Both the position numbers and the translations under genes were made by a program. A model generated the notes under the pieces. The model was not told the DNA's origin, made no database searches, and saw only the letters and a list, made by a program, of their open reading frames with translations. This document shows positions 37,300 to 45,550 of a stretch of 64,000 nucleotides of DNA, one piece after another; positions within the stretch are counted from its first letter, which is position 1, and each line of letters begins with the position of its first letter. The stretch is taken from contig JBNLDW010000010.1 of the NCBI GenBank assembly GCA_050304615.1, positions 1 to 64,000 on the forward strand, read 5' to 3'. The DNA is from CBFDBF01 sp050304615. Its GTDB lineage: Bacteria > Pseudomonadota > Gammaproteobacteria > Chromatiales > Chromatiaceae.

Positions 37300-40200
37300 A
37301 TGGTGATCGCAGAAACAACTTACTGTAAAGCCAGTAAAAAGGCGTTGCTGAAGGGGCTTGTCCTGTTTTTTCTTTGCCTGTTTTTCAGCGGTCAGGCAGG
37401 GGCGGTGGGGACATTGATAGCCCACTACAAGTTTGATAGTTGCGACTGGCCAAGTACCGGCATCATCGTTGATACAGTAGGCACACAAGATGGTACCCCC
37501 ACCGGTCTTATTGGACGCGATACCACCCCTACTTCCGGGCTTAAACCAGACACCTGTAGTGCCGCAAGTTTCAGTGGTGGTGCTGTTGATATCGATCCAC
37601 TACCGGTCTCTGCGGTAGCCGGGGCCAAGACCAGTGTCAGCTTCTGGATGTTTTGGGATGGTACCAATAACGTTATGCCCATGGGCTGGCAATACCATGA
37701 CCTCTGGCTACAGGGCGGGAGCTTTGGCTTCAATAGTGGTAACAGTGATATCTACGGAATCTCCTCTGCAGGATTGGCGGGTGGTTGGCATCATGTCACC
37801 GCAATTTTTACCAACAACGACATCCATTCCAATGCCCTCTACATCGATGGCGTGCAACAGGTGCTTACCCAGCGCAGTAGCACCCCAAACAATAGTCGAG
37901 CCGTAGTAGATCCACACCTGCGTATCAGTGGCTGGTGGGGGAGTAACGGTTACCGTTTTGCTGGCAGGTTGGATGAGTTTAAGGTCTATACCGGGGATGT
38001 CACCCAGGCGCAGGTGGATGCAGATCGTACTGCTACCAGTACTCCCTGTCCCGGCTGTCCTCCACCAGCAGCGGCCAACCTTGTGGCTCACTACTCGTTC
38101 GATAGTTGTGACTGGCATACCAACGGGATTGCTACCAATAGTGCACCCACCACTATTGGTAGTTATGACGGATTGGTATCGGGCTCGATCAGCCGCAATA
38201 GTGACGCAACTTCTGGACTTAAAAACGATACCTGTAGTAGTGCCGCCTTTGGGGGTGGGGCTATCGATATCAATGGTTTGCCCCTGTCTACCAGCCCCGG
38301 AGCCAAAACCACGGTCAGCTTTTGGATGTATTGGGATGGAACCTACAGTGTCATGCCGATCGGATGGAATCGGCACGATCTCTGGTTCTCCAATGGCAAT
38401 TTTGGCTTCAATACCGCTGGTGGTGACATCTACGGCATTTCGTCTGCCGGTCTGGCCAACGGCTGGCATCATGTGGCCGCCGTCTTTACCAACAATAGTG
38501 TCTATAGCAACAGGCTCTATATAGATGGGACACTACGTGCCCTGAGTCTGCGCCAGGGCAGTGTCTACAACAACTGGGCGGTGGTGGATCCCCATCTGCG
38601 TATTGGCGGCTGGTGGGCCAACGATGGCTACCGTTTCTCTGGTAGATTGGATGAGGTAAAGGTCTACGACGCCGAGATCACCCAGGGGGAGGTGAATGCC
38701 GATGTGGCCTATACCAGTTCTGGTTGCCCTAGCTGCCCACCGCCACCACCGGCCACTATGGTGGCCCGTTACAGCTTTGATGATAACTGGCATGTTACCG
38801 GGATGCTGGATGATCTGGTTGGTACAGCCGACGGCACCAGGATTGGTATAGTCGACCGGGTGGCGACTCCTACCGAGGGGATTAAACCGGACTCCTGCTA
38901 CGGAGGTGAATTCAACGGCGGTACTTTCAATATTACTGGTCTACCACTCTCGACTGCACCTGGTGATAAGAGCAGCGTTACCTTCTGGATGTACTGGGAT
39001 GGGACCAACAGCGTTATGCCTATGGGATGGTATATCCATGATCTCTGGTTTGCGATTCCTCACTTTGGCTTCAATACCGGTGGTGGCGATATCTATGGCA
39101 TCTCTTCTGTTGGCCTCGCCAATGGTTGGCACCATGTGGCGGCCGTATTTACCAATAACAACGTATACGGTAATCAGATCTTTATCGATGGAGTTGAGCA
39201 GACCCTGAGCCAACGTCGCGGAACCATCTATAACAACCGCGCGGTGGTTGATTCGCAGCTGCATCTCAGTGGTTGGGGGGCCAATAGTGGCTACCGTTTC
39301 CGTGGTCGTATGGATGAGTTTCGTGTCTACAGCGGTGCTGTGGATCAGGCCCAGGTGCTTGCAGATATGAATAGTGGCTGTAGCCAACGCCTGGCCTGGT
39401 GGCAGATGGAGGAGGCCGCCTGGGTAGGTAGTCCGGGGGAGGTTGCAGATGCATCAGGTAGTGGTTTGAATGGTACTCGCAGAGATGACGCTACTACAGA
39501 CTCTAGCACCCCAGCTGTTCCAGCCGATCCTGGAACCTGTCGCTATGGCGTGTTTGATGGCGATGGGGATTATGTAGAGGTGCCTGGTTTTACCGATTTG
39601 ACCACCGATTTCACCATTACCGCGTGGATGCGAACCACCAGGCAGGGTGAGGCAGGGCAGCGCATATTTGCCGATGATGAGGACAACAGCCGCGGCGGTT
39701 ATGCCCTGAGTATGGGTGATGGCGGAACCAGAAGACTGCGCTTTTACTCCCGTGGCTCCGTCTTGAAAATATTGGATTCCGATCCGGTTATCCATAATAA
39801 CCGATGGTATTTCGCTGCGGCAGTGGCCGATGTCACCAATCAGGTTATGCGACTCCATATCTATGACGATAGCGGTACACCCCTGTATGCAGGGTCGCAG
39901 AGCTTCACCGGCACCTGGGGGACAGATAGTGGTATGGCATCCATCGGTGGAGAGACCGATAGCGGTGAAGTTGACAACCGTTTTCGCGGTAACCTAGACG
40001 AGGTCTCTCTGCATACCTCGGCCCTGACCGTAGCGCAGATCGAATATGTGATGCAGGAGACGCATTCCTGCATGGCCAGCGCCCTGGATCATATTGAATT
40101 TCACCACGACAGTTCGGCCCTCACTTGTCAGCCTGAGAGTATAACCATCAGGGCCTGCACCAATGCAGACTGTTCGGTTTTACATACCGGTACGGTCCAG

Positions 40201-42069
40201 GTTAGCCTCCAGCCGAGCGGTTGGGTTGGGGGTGACACTGTAACCATCAACAATGGCAGTGGTGATTTTGAGTTGCGCCATACCACTCCCGAAGCAGTAA
40301 CCTTGGGAGTGGCGGGGGCCTCTCCCTCTCCTGCCAATGCAGCGAGCTGTTTTGTTGGTGGTGTTGCAGCCAGTTGTAATCTAACCTTTCACGACTCAGG
40401 CTTTGTGTACGATGTTCCTACCCAGACCTCTTGCGCCACCTCTGGTAACCTTAATATAAGTGCCGTCCGCACTGATTTAACTAGTGAGCAGTGCGTTCCG
40501 GCCTTTCAGAACCGTACCGAGACGGTGCAGCTCTGGACCAGCTATACCAATCCGTCCAGTGGTAGCAATCAGTTAATCCTCAACAGCGGTGGTACCGACT
40601 ACACCCTTGTCACCTCATCACCTGGGACAGGTGTGCCACTAGAGTTTGACAGTAGTGGCAGTGCCACGGTCACAGTCACCTATCCTGACGCCGGGCAGTT
40701 GACTCTGGATGCCAGCTTTACTGGAAGCGGCAGTGAGGCGGGCTTGGTGATGACAGGTAGTGATGCCTTTGTGGTTAAGCCTGACCATATTCATGTATTC
40801 AGTGATGATGCCAATGCCGCCTGTCCTTCCGGGGACCACACCTGTAGCGCCTTCCAGAAGGCGGGGGAGCCGTTCAACCTAAGGGTGCGTGGCGCTTGCG
40901 CGGACAACTCTGTTACTCCCAACTTTCAGTTGGACAGCATCGCCCTGTCCCAGACCCTGGTGGCGCCAGCAGGTGGTGCACCCGGAACCCTGGCGGTTAC
41001 CGGTGTGGATATTGCAGCAGCGGACAGCGGCGAACATCTGATCAACAATCAGGCCATATCTGAGGTCGGTGTATTCACCGTTACCGCCACCCCGCCAGCA
41101 AATTCATATTTCGGTGAGACGGTAACCGGTGGTAGTAGTGAAAACATCGGCCGTTTCTATCCTGCCAGACTGCTACTGTCCAGCAACACGCCTCAGTTCA
41201 ACAGTGCATGTAGTGCCGGCGCTAACCCATTTACCTATCTTGGGCAGGATCCTCTGAATGGTGGCTTCGGCTTTGTTACCGATCCGGTGCTTACAGTCGA
41301 ACCGCAGAACAGTGCAGGCATGTTTACTCAGAACTATGCTGGAGATTTTTGGCTGTTGGATGATGCCATGGCAGGCCGGAGCTACACCAACGCGGTTGTC
41401 ACGACTGCGGCAACAGTGAGTTGGGATGTAGATGGAGGAAGTGCAACGCGTGCTGGCGACGACTATGACGCGATCCCGCCAACCCTGACGCTTAGTGGTG
41501 ATCGTATCAGCTACTCTCGGCCGGTCAATCCAGAGGAGCCGTTTGCTGCCTCGGTGGATCTGGAGTTCAATGCCGCTACGCTGACCGATGCCGATGGGGT
41601 TTGTTACGACCCGGTTAATAGTAGCTGCAATATAGGTGATGGCGACACAGCACAAACCTATACCATCAGCGCCATTGCCGGTACGGAGCTGCGCTATGGC
41701 CAGGGTTATGCCAGGGATAGTTACGGTACCCAAGGTGATGTTGGAGATACGCTGGTCCTGCCTATAGGCACCCAGCACTACTCTGCCGGCGGGTGGATAG
41801 TAAACAGCGATGATAGTTGCTCGCAGGTTGGTTACACGAAGATTGACAGCAACATCACTACCACTGCCACGCCGGTCACACCAATCATATTAAATAGTGG
41901 CAGCGGAGATCTTACCCTGCAGATCAGTTCTAATCCTGCCCCGCCCAGTGGCACAAGTGTAGTGACCCTGAACTGGCCAGTATGGCTACCAGGGCCAGCG
42001 ACAGCTACGGCCACCTTCGGCATATTCCGTAGTGATGACCGCTTTATCTACTGGCAAGAGATAGAATGA
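37300..42069 (+). CDS. mshQ: MshQ-like secreted protein with four LamG domains
   Basis: 1589 aa from ATG 37300. A signal peptide ends near SGQAGA. Three closely similar LamG/concanavalin-like domains follow (~36-246, 259-467, 486-691), each with HYxFDSCDW-type openings, WDGTxxVMPxGW and GWHHV motifs; a fourth, more diverged LamG lies at ~697-920. The last ~670 residues match the Cys-containing beta-rich C-terminal region of MshQ (DUF6701-type). Known MshQ proteins belong to the MSHA locus, but their exact role is unclear; a pilus-associated adhesin is inferred. It overlaps mshC by 4 bp. Confidence 0.88.
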   Translation: MVIAETTYCKASKKALLKGLVLFFLCLFFSGQAGAVGTLIAHYKFDSCDWPSTGIIVDTVGTQDGTPTGLIGRDTTPTSGLKPDTCSAASFSGGAVDIDPLPVSAVAGAKTSVSFWMFWDGTNNVMPMGWQYHDLWLQGGSFGFNSGNSDIYGISSAGLAGGWHHVTAIFTNNDIHSNALYIDGVQQVLTQRSSTPNNSRAVVDPHLRISGWWGSNGYRFAGRLDEFKVYTGDVTQAQVDADRTATSTPCPGCPPPAAANLVAHYSFDSCDWHTNGIATNSAPTTIGSYDGLVSGSISRNSDATSGLKNDTCSSAAFGGGAIDINGLPLSTSPGAKTTVSFWMYWDGTYSVMPIGWNRHDLWFSNGNFGFNTAGGDIYGISSAGLANGWHHVAAVFTNNSVYSNRLYIDGTLRALSLRQGSVYNNWAVVDPHLRIGGWWANDGYRFSGRLDEVKVYDAEITQGEVNADVAYTSSGCPSCPPPPPATMVARYSFDDNWHVTGMLDDLVGTADGTRIGIVDRVATPTEGIKPDSCYGGEFNGGTFNITGLPLSTAPGDKSSVTFWMYWDGTNSVMPMGWYIHDLWFAIPHFGFNTGGGDIYGISSVGLANGWHHVAAVFTNNNVYGNQIFIDGVEQTLSQRRGTIYNNRAVVDSQLHLSGWGANSGYRFRGRMDEFRVYSGAVDQAQVLADMNSGCSQRLAWWQMEEAAWVGSPGEVADASGSGLNGTRRDDATTDSSTPAVPADPGTCRYGVFDGDGDYVEVPGFTDLTTDFTITAWMRTTRQGEAGQRIFADDEDNSRGGYALSMGDGGTRRLRFYSRGSVLKILDSDPVIHNNRWYFAAAVADVTNQVMRLHIYDDSGTPLYAGSQSFTGTWGTDSGMASIGGETDSGEVDNRFRGNLDEVSLHTSALTVAQIEYVMQETHSCMASALDHIEFHHDSSALTCQPESITIRACTNADCSVLHTGTVQVSLQPSGWVGGDTVTINNGSGDFELRHTTPEAVTLGVAGASPSPANAASCFVGGVAASCNLTFHDSGFVYDVPTQTSCATSGNLNISAVRTDLTSEQCVPAFQNRTETVQLWTSYTNPSSGSNQLILNSGGTDYTLVTSSPGTGVPLEFDSSGSATVTVTYPDAGQLTLDASFTGSGSEAGLVMTGSDAFVVKPDHIHVFSDDANAACPSGDHTCSAFQKAGEPFNLRVRGACADNSVTPNFQLDSIALSQTLVAPAGGAPGTLAVTGVDIAAADSGEHLINNQAISEVGVFTVTATPPANSYFGETVTGGSSENIGRFYPARLLLSSNTPQFNSACSAGANPFTYLGQDPLNGGFGFVTDPVLTVEPQNSAGMFTQNYAGDFWLLDDAMAGRSYTNAVVTTAATVSWDVDGGSATRAGDDYDAIPPTLTLSGDRISYSRPVNPEEPFAASVDLEFNAATLTDADGVCYDPVNSSCNIGDGDTAQTYTISAIAGTELRYGQGYARDSYGTQGDVGDTLVLPIGTQHYSAGGWIVNSDDSCSQVGYTKIDSNITTTATPVTPIILNSGSGDLTLQISSNPAPPSGTSVVTLNWPVWLPGPATATATFGIFRSDDRFIYWQEIE
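37405..39370 (+). repeat. Three tandem ~670-680 bp LamG-coding repeats inside mshQ
   Basis: Units begin near 37405, 38074 and 38755 and align along their full length at protein level, with a Cys/Pro-rich linker (CPGCPPP, CPSCPPPP) between them. They are diverged enough to be old, but recombination between units could change domain number. Confidence 0.75.
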
Positions 42070-42545
42070 ACAGAGCGCACGGATTTACCATGATTGAGTT
42101 GATCCTGGTGATTATCATCCTCGGGGTGCTCTCGGCCTATGCCATCTCACGAATGGACCTAAAGATGTTTGATGCGCATGTGGCTGCACAGGAGCTGGTT
42201 GAGGCGATCCGTTATGCCCAGGAGATGTCGATGACGCATAGCGGTGATGCCCCCTTCCAGGTAGAGCTGGATGGAAGTGCCAACAGTTATGCGGTGACCC
42301 AAAATGGCACTGCGATAAATAATCCCTATACCGGTGGGGCGAACTACATCAGCGACTGGACTGATGTGGCAATCAACCAGACGGGGACTATCGAGTTCAA
42401 CTCCAGAGGCACACCTTCATGTTCCGGTGGTCTGGCGGCCTGCTCTGAGCCTTCAGGTAATAATGTCACTATCGTGGTGTCAGTCGGCTCGGATAACAAA
42501 ACGGTGGTGGTTGAGAGGATGACAGGCTATGCCAGGCTCAACTAA
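42066..42545 (+). CDS. mshC: Minor prepilin, MshC-like
   Basis: 159 aa type IV prepilin. Short basic leader MNRAHG, cleavage before FTMIE with Glu5, then a hydrophobic stem (LILVIIILGVLSAYAIS) and a globular domain with a Cys pair near SCSGGLAAC. It is expected at the pilus tip or in priming. Starts inside the mshQ stop (ATGA) and overlaps mshD by 17 bp. Confidence 0.85.
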   Translation: MNRAHGFTMIELILVIIILGVLSAYAISRMDLKMFDAHVAAQELVEAIRYAQEMSMTHSGDAPFQVELDGSANSYAVTQNGTAINNPYTGGANYISDWTDVAINQTGTIEFNSRGTPSCSGGLAACSEPSGNNVTIVVSVGSDNKTVVVERMTGYARLN

Positions 42546-43077
42546 ACAGACTGGTTTTTCGCTGATTGAGGCGGTGATGTTTATCGTCGTGGTTGGCATT
42601 GCGCTGTCAGTGATAGTGATGCAGTTCAGGCAGAACGTAGGTCATAGCCATGAGCCATATATCAGGCAGCGCGGCATGGCTGTGATGAATGCCTACATGG
42701 ATGAGATAGTGCGCAAACGCTGGAATGAGTGTACTCCCATCGGTGGTGGTCAGATAGATACAGCTGCAGCCCTCTGCCCAGATGGTAGCCCTATCCCGGG
42801 AATTGGCGCGGATGGGGAGAACCGTGCCCAGTTTGATGACGTAGATGACTACAACGGTGTCAGTGACAGTCCTCCTCAGTTTCCGGATCAGACCGACCCG
42901 GTCGATGGGCAGTCACCTATGCCTGGCTACAGCGGTTTCTCCGTTGCGGTCTCTGTGACCCAGCCGGGTGGGGCGTGGAATGGCGTACCGGCCGCTGATG
43001 TACGTCATATCACGGTGACAGTGACTACACCGAACGATGAGGACCTTACCATAGACGCCTACAGGCTAAATTTCTGA
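42529..43077 (+). CDS. mshD: Minor prepilin, MshD-like
   Basis: 182 aa. Prepilin leader ending TG before FSLIE (Glu5), stem AVMFIVVVGIALSVIVMQF, then a soluble domain with Cys pairs (NECTPIGGG, ALCPDGSP) and acidic DDVDDYNGV, typical of MshD. The end overlaps the mshO start (TGATG). Confidence 0.85.
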   Translation: MPGSTKQTGFSLIEAVMFIVVVGIALSVIVMQFRQNVGHSHEPYIRQRGMAVMNAYMDEIVRKRWNECTPIGGGQIDTAAALCPDGSPIPGIGADGENRAQFDDVDDYNGVSDSPPQFPDQTDPVDGQSPMPGYSGFSVAVSVTQPGGAWNGVPAADVRHITVTVTTPNDEDLTIDAYRLNF

Positions 43078-43910
43078 TGATCCACCGTCACTACAATCGA
43101 GGTTTCAATCTACCGGAGATCATAATGGCGATCGTCATAATCGGCATTATTGGCGGCCTGATGGCCCCTATTATCGAGCAGTCGATCGGCTCCTATTTTA
43201 CCACCCGTACCAGGGGGGAGCTGACGGCCAAGGGTCGTCTGGCACTGGAGCAGTTGGCCCGGATGGTACGTGAGGCGGTTCCCAACAGCCTGGAGGTGGT
43301 TAGCTCAGGTGGTAACGAAGGGGTGCAGTTTCTAGCGGCCCGTACCGGCGGGCGCTATGTCTCAACTGATGACGGTTTTCCCGGGGCATTTCTGGTCACC
43401 ACCAGGCGCTTTGCCAAGGACCCGACCGTCATGACGGAGCTATACATCCTTGATGTCTTGGCCTTGCAGTCCAGTGACAGGTTGATCCTGGGCAATACCT
43501 CGGCAGATGAACTGCGGGCCGGTAGCACCGCTGTTGCACTTACCGGGGTTGTCGCTACTGCCAATGTGCCGGATGGCACTACCGTTGGGCAGATCCTGCA
43601 GTTTGGCAGCCATAGCTTCCCCAATGATTCACCGGGTAACCATTTTGTCATCTCCAATGAGACCCACGAGATTGGGTTGCTGGGCGACACCCTGCGTTGG
43701 CGCAAAAGTGCAGGTATGAGCGGCTATGACACCAACGGTGACTGGAGCAACTCTGATCCTGTCCTGGTAGATGGGGTGAAGGCGCTGGATTTCAGCTATG
43801 AACCGGGCAATCCTTACGCCAGCGGGGTATTGCGGGTGGATTTGGAACTGACAGATGGCGATGAGTCAATCCGGCTCTATCAGGAGATTCAGATAAGGAA
43901 TACACCATGA
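43077..43910 (+). CDS. mshO: Minor prepilin, MshO-like
   Basis: 277 aa. Leader ends RG before FNLPE with Glu5; stem IIMAIVIIGIIGGLMAPII; long globular domain as in PilW/GspJ-type pilins. Its TGA stop (43908-43910) is the left target-site copy of the inserted MITE-like element. Before insertion this stop would have overlapped the mshP start as ATGA, the same coupling used at other junctions in this operon. Confidence 0.85.
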   Translation: MIHRHYNRGFNLPEIIMAIVIIGIIGGLMAPIIEQSIGSYFTTRTRGELTAKGRLALEQLARMVREAVPNSLEVVSSGGNEGVQFLAARTGGRYVSTDDGFPGAFLVTTRRFAKDPTVMTELYILDVLALQSSDRLILGNTSADELRAGSTAVALTGVVATANVPDGTTVGQILQFGSHSFPNDSPGNHFVISNETHEIGLLGDTLRWRKSAGMSGYDTNGDWSNSDPVLVDGVKALDFSYEPGNPYASGVLRVDLELTDGDESIRLYQEIQIRNTP

Positions 43911-44197
43911 TCCTAGAATCCTCAGTTGGACGTAGTGGAGTGTGTGCCTGGGGTGGTGCAGGGCAAGGCGCAGCGACGAGGAATAGTTATTCTATTCCAA
44001 GGAGTTGCAAAGCTTACCGCTCCATGCTCACGCTCCTCGCCTACCTCCATGTAGGCGACGCCGCCACGTGCCGCTCCAGGTGTGCAATACGCCACGTAGC
44101 GTCCTTCATTCAACTGATGAACTATGGCGCACATAAAAAGATCAATATTTGCATGGCATTGTACATGCCTGTAGGCGGTCAACTGAGGAATCTAGGA
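43911..44197. mobile_element. MITE-like element between mshO and mshP
   Basis: 287 bp with 18-bp terminal inverted repeats: TCCTAGAATCCTCAGTTG at 43911-43928 and its complement at 44180-44197 (17/18 match). It is flanked by the 3-bp direct repeat TGA (43908-43910 and 44198-44200), consistent with a target duplication. Inside is a hairpin GGAATAG-N5-CTATTCC (43980-43998). A frame of 97 codons crosses it but has no transposase features, so the element is non-autonomous. It splits the mshO-mshP coupling and supplies GAGG plus the A of the mshP ATG. Confidence 0.75.
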
Positions 44198-44580
44198 TGA
44201 TGCAGCGGCGCAGACAAATGGGTCTATCCATGATTGCAGCGATCTTTCTGATCACTGCCCTGGCCCTGCTGGCGGCTCTTATGACCCGCATGTACGTCAT
44301 TGGTACTACCGAGAGTATCAACGAGCTATATTCTGCCCAGGCCCTGTATGCGGCAGAGAGCGGGGCAGAGTGGGCGGCCAATCGTATCGTCAACGGGGCA
44401 TCTGCTGTCACTACCGATACCCCGGCCAACCCAGCCGCCACCGCCTGGTTTAGCACCACAGTCAGCAGTGTAACGGTTGGTGGCGAGGTGATATATACCA
44501 TCCTCAGCACCGGTGAGGCCGGTGGCACAGCCGCAGCACCCAGGGTGCAGAGGCAGATAGAGACACAGTTTATGCCTTGA
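44197..44580 (+). CDS. mshP: MSHA biogenesis protein MshP (PilX-like)
   Basis: 127 aa. Short basic N terminus then G before LSMIAAIF and a long hydrophobic stem (LITALALLAALMTRMYV); Glu5 of classic pilins is absent, as in other MshP/PilX proteins. The conserved YSAQALYAAESGAEWAANRI follows. Two tandem ATGs (44197, 44200) are usable. The only ribosome-binding site, GAGG at about 44185, lies within the right inverted repeat of the inserted element. Last gene of the mshG-P operon. Confidence 0.82.
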   Translation: MMQRRRQMGLSMIAAIFLITALALLAALMTRMYVIGTTESINELYSAQALYAAESGAEWAANRIVNGASAVTTDTPANPAATAWFSTTVSSVTVGGEVIYTILSTGEAGGTAAAPRVQRQIETQFMP

Positions 44581-44592
44581 TTAGAGCAGAGC

Positions 44593-44658
44593 CGCGACAC
44601 TTGTACATCCTGTACATCGTCCCTTGCCTCTCGCGGTATACAGCCCATTCCTGGGCAT
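44593..44658. repeat. 66-bp direct repeat, copy 1
   Basis: Matches copy 2 at 44700-44765 in 63 of 66 positions. It contains TGTACA-TCC-TGTACA near its start and a small hairpin GCCCA-TTCC-TGGGC (44643-44656) near its end. A further hairpin, GGCCA-TCCA-TGGCC (44683-44696), lies between the copies. The array fills the convergent gap between mshP and mshA. Confidence 0.8.
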
Positions 44659-44699
44659 TCACCGCTACGGCCTGTCGCTCACGGCCATCCATGGCCTTC

Positions 44700-44765
44700 C
44701 GCGACACTTGTACATCCTGTACATCGTCCATGGCCTCTCGCGGTATACAGCCCATCCCTGGGCAT
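44700..44765. repeat. 66-bp direct repeat, copy 2
   Basis: Second copy, period 107 bp. Its hairpin at 44750-44763 is GCCCA-TCCC-TGGGC, so on the minus strand the loop is GGGA, as in the hairpins at 26-82. Confidence 0.8.
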
Positions 44766-44792
44766 AAAAAAAACCCGGCGGGGTGCCGGGTT
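44766..44792 (-). terminator. Rho-independent terminator of mshA
   Basis: On the minus strand an 8-bp stem (AACCCGGC/GCCGGGTT, loop of 5) is followed by a run of T (complement of A at 44766-44773). It lies 60 bp after the mshA stop. Confidence 0.85.
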
Positions 44793-44851
44793 AGAAGGGG
44801 GAAATCTTATAAGTCTAGTGGCATCCGCTGCCTACATGAACCTTTTTTCTG

Positions 44852-45325
44852 TTAACAGCCGGTGGTATCTATAGTCACTGTCGGGGCAGTAGAGCTACTA
44901 CCGTTATTATTGTACTGAGCCTCGCAGCCATTAAGGCCATTGAGGCGAAACTCACGGTTGCCGCCACTGTTTACCACCGTGAAGTCGGTCAAGCTGTCGG
45001 TATCAACAGTTCGATCGATACCATTTACGCTCTCTTCCGGATATCCCATATCAATACGTACATCGTTGACACCGTTATTGACGCCGTCATTATCCATGTC
45101 TACCCACACATTATTGATACCCATGTTTGAGCCCTCAATAACCGCCTTGGCGTGGACTACCAGTGCCCCTGTCCTGAGAGTACCGGCCATCGCCTCAACC
45201 ACGGCGATGCGGGCGTCGGTCTCCAGGCTTACATATCTTGGGATGGCCGTAGCCGCCAGGATCCCCAGAATCACAATAACCATAACCAGCTCAATCAGGG
45301 TGAAACCACTCTGCTGTTTAATCAT
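44852..45325 (-). CDS. mshA: Major type IV pilin, MshA-like
   Basis: 157 aa. Prepilin leader MIKQQSG, cleavage before FTLIE with Glu5, stem LVMVIVILGILAATAIPRY, and two Cys in the C-terminal D-region (GLNGCE and final TTGC). An acidic Asn/Asp stretch (DMDNDGVNNGVNDV) resembles a calcium-binding loop. It is the only full pilin with its own strong terminator and is transcribed opposite to the two msh operons, consistent with separate, high expression. MshB is not seen. Confidence 0.88.
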   Translation of the reverse strand: MIKQQSGFTLIELVMVIVILGILAATAIPRYVSLETDARIAVVEAMAGTLRTGALVVHAKAVIEGSNMGINNVWVDMDNDGVNNGVNDVRIDMGYPEESVNGIDRTVDTDSLTDFTVVNSGGNREFRLNGLNGCEAQYNNNGSSSTAPTVTIDTTGC

Positions 45326-45416
45326 GCGGATAGCCTCGTTATAAAATTGTAAAAATTAGCTCCAGATACAGGCAGCTCTTACTTAAATTAGCGGCATCCT
45401 AGCCCATCACTTTAAT

Positions 45417-45444
45417 AATATAGTGCAATAAATTAATAATTCAA
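45417..45444 (-). promoter_or_regulatory. Candidate sigma-70 promoter of mshA
   Basis: On the minus strand TTGAAT (45444-45439), a 16-bp spacer and TATATT (45422-45417) lie ~90 bp before the mshA start in an AT-rich gap. No sigma-54 (GG-N10-GC) site was convincing. Confidence 0.4.
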
Positions 45445-45500
45445 TAAATATCAATGATATATGTGGTTTTTCTAACTTTTTACCTGAAAAACTGCTGATT

Positions 45501-45509
45501 TGGTATATA
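45501..45509 (+). promoter_or_regulatory. Candidate extended -10 promoter of mshI operon
   Basis: TGGTATATA matches the extended -10 form (TGn plus TATATA) about 40 bp before mshI; no good -35 was seen. Confidence 0.35.
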
Positions 45510-45550
45510 CTCCACATGGGTTCTTGTAATAGAGATGGCTGGGGGCATTG

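Noticed and set aside
37708..38472. 254-codon minus-strand frame inside mshQ, and similar long frames at 38941-39387 and 41173-41778
   Set aside because: They are antisense shadows of the repetitive LamG and C-terminal coding sequence, with no ribosome-binding site or domain.
43907..44200. 97-codon open frame between mshO and mshP
   Set aside because: It lies inside the MITE-like element, reads through its inverted ends, and its translation has no recognisable protein features.
44570..44755. Minus-strand 61-codon frame with two similar segments (GCIPREA..., DVQDVQVSR)
   Set aside because: The protein similarity only reflects the 66-bp DNA direct repeats; there is no start context.
45320..45548. 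Sigma-54 promoter for the pilin gene
   Set aside because: No GG-N10-GC pair with the right surrounding bases was found; a sigma-70-like pair fits better.
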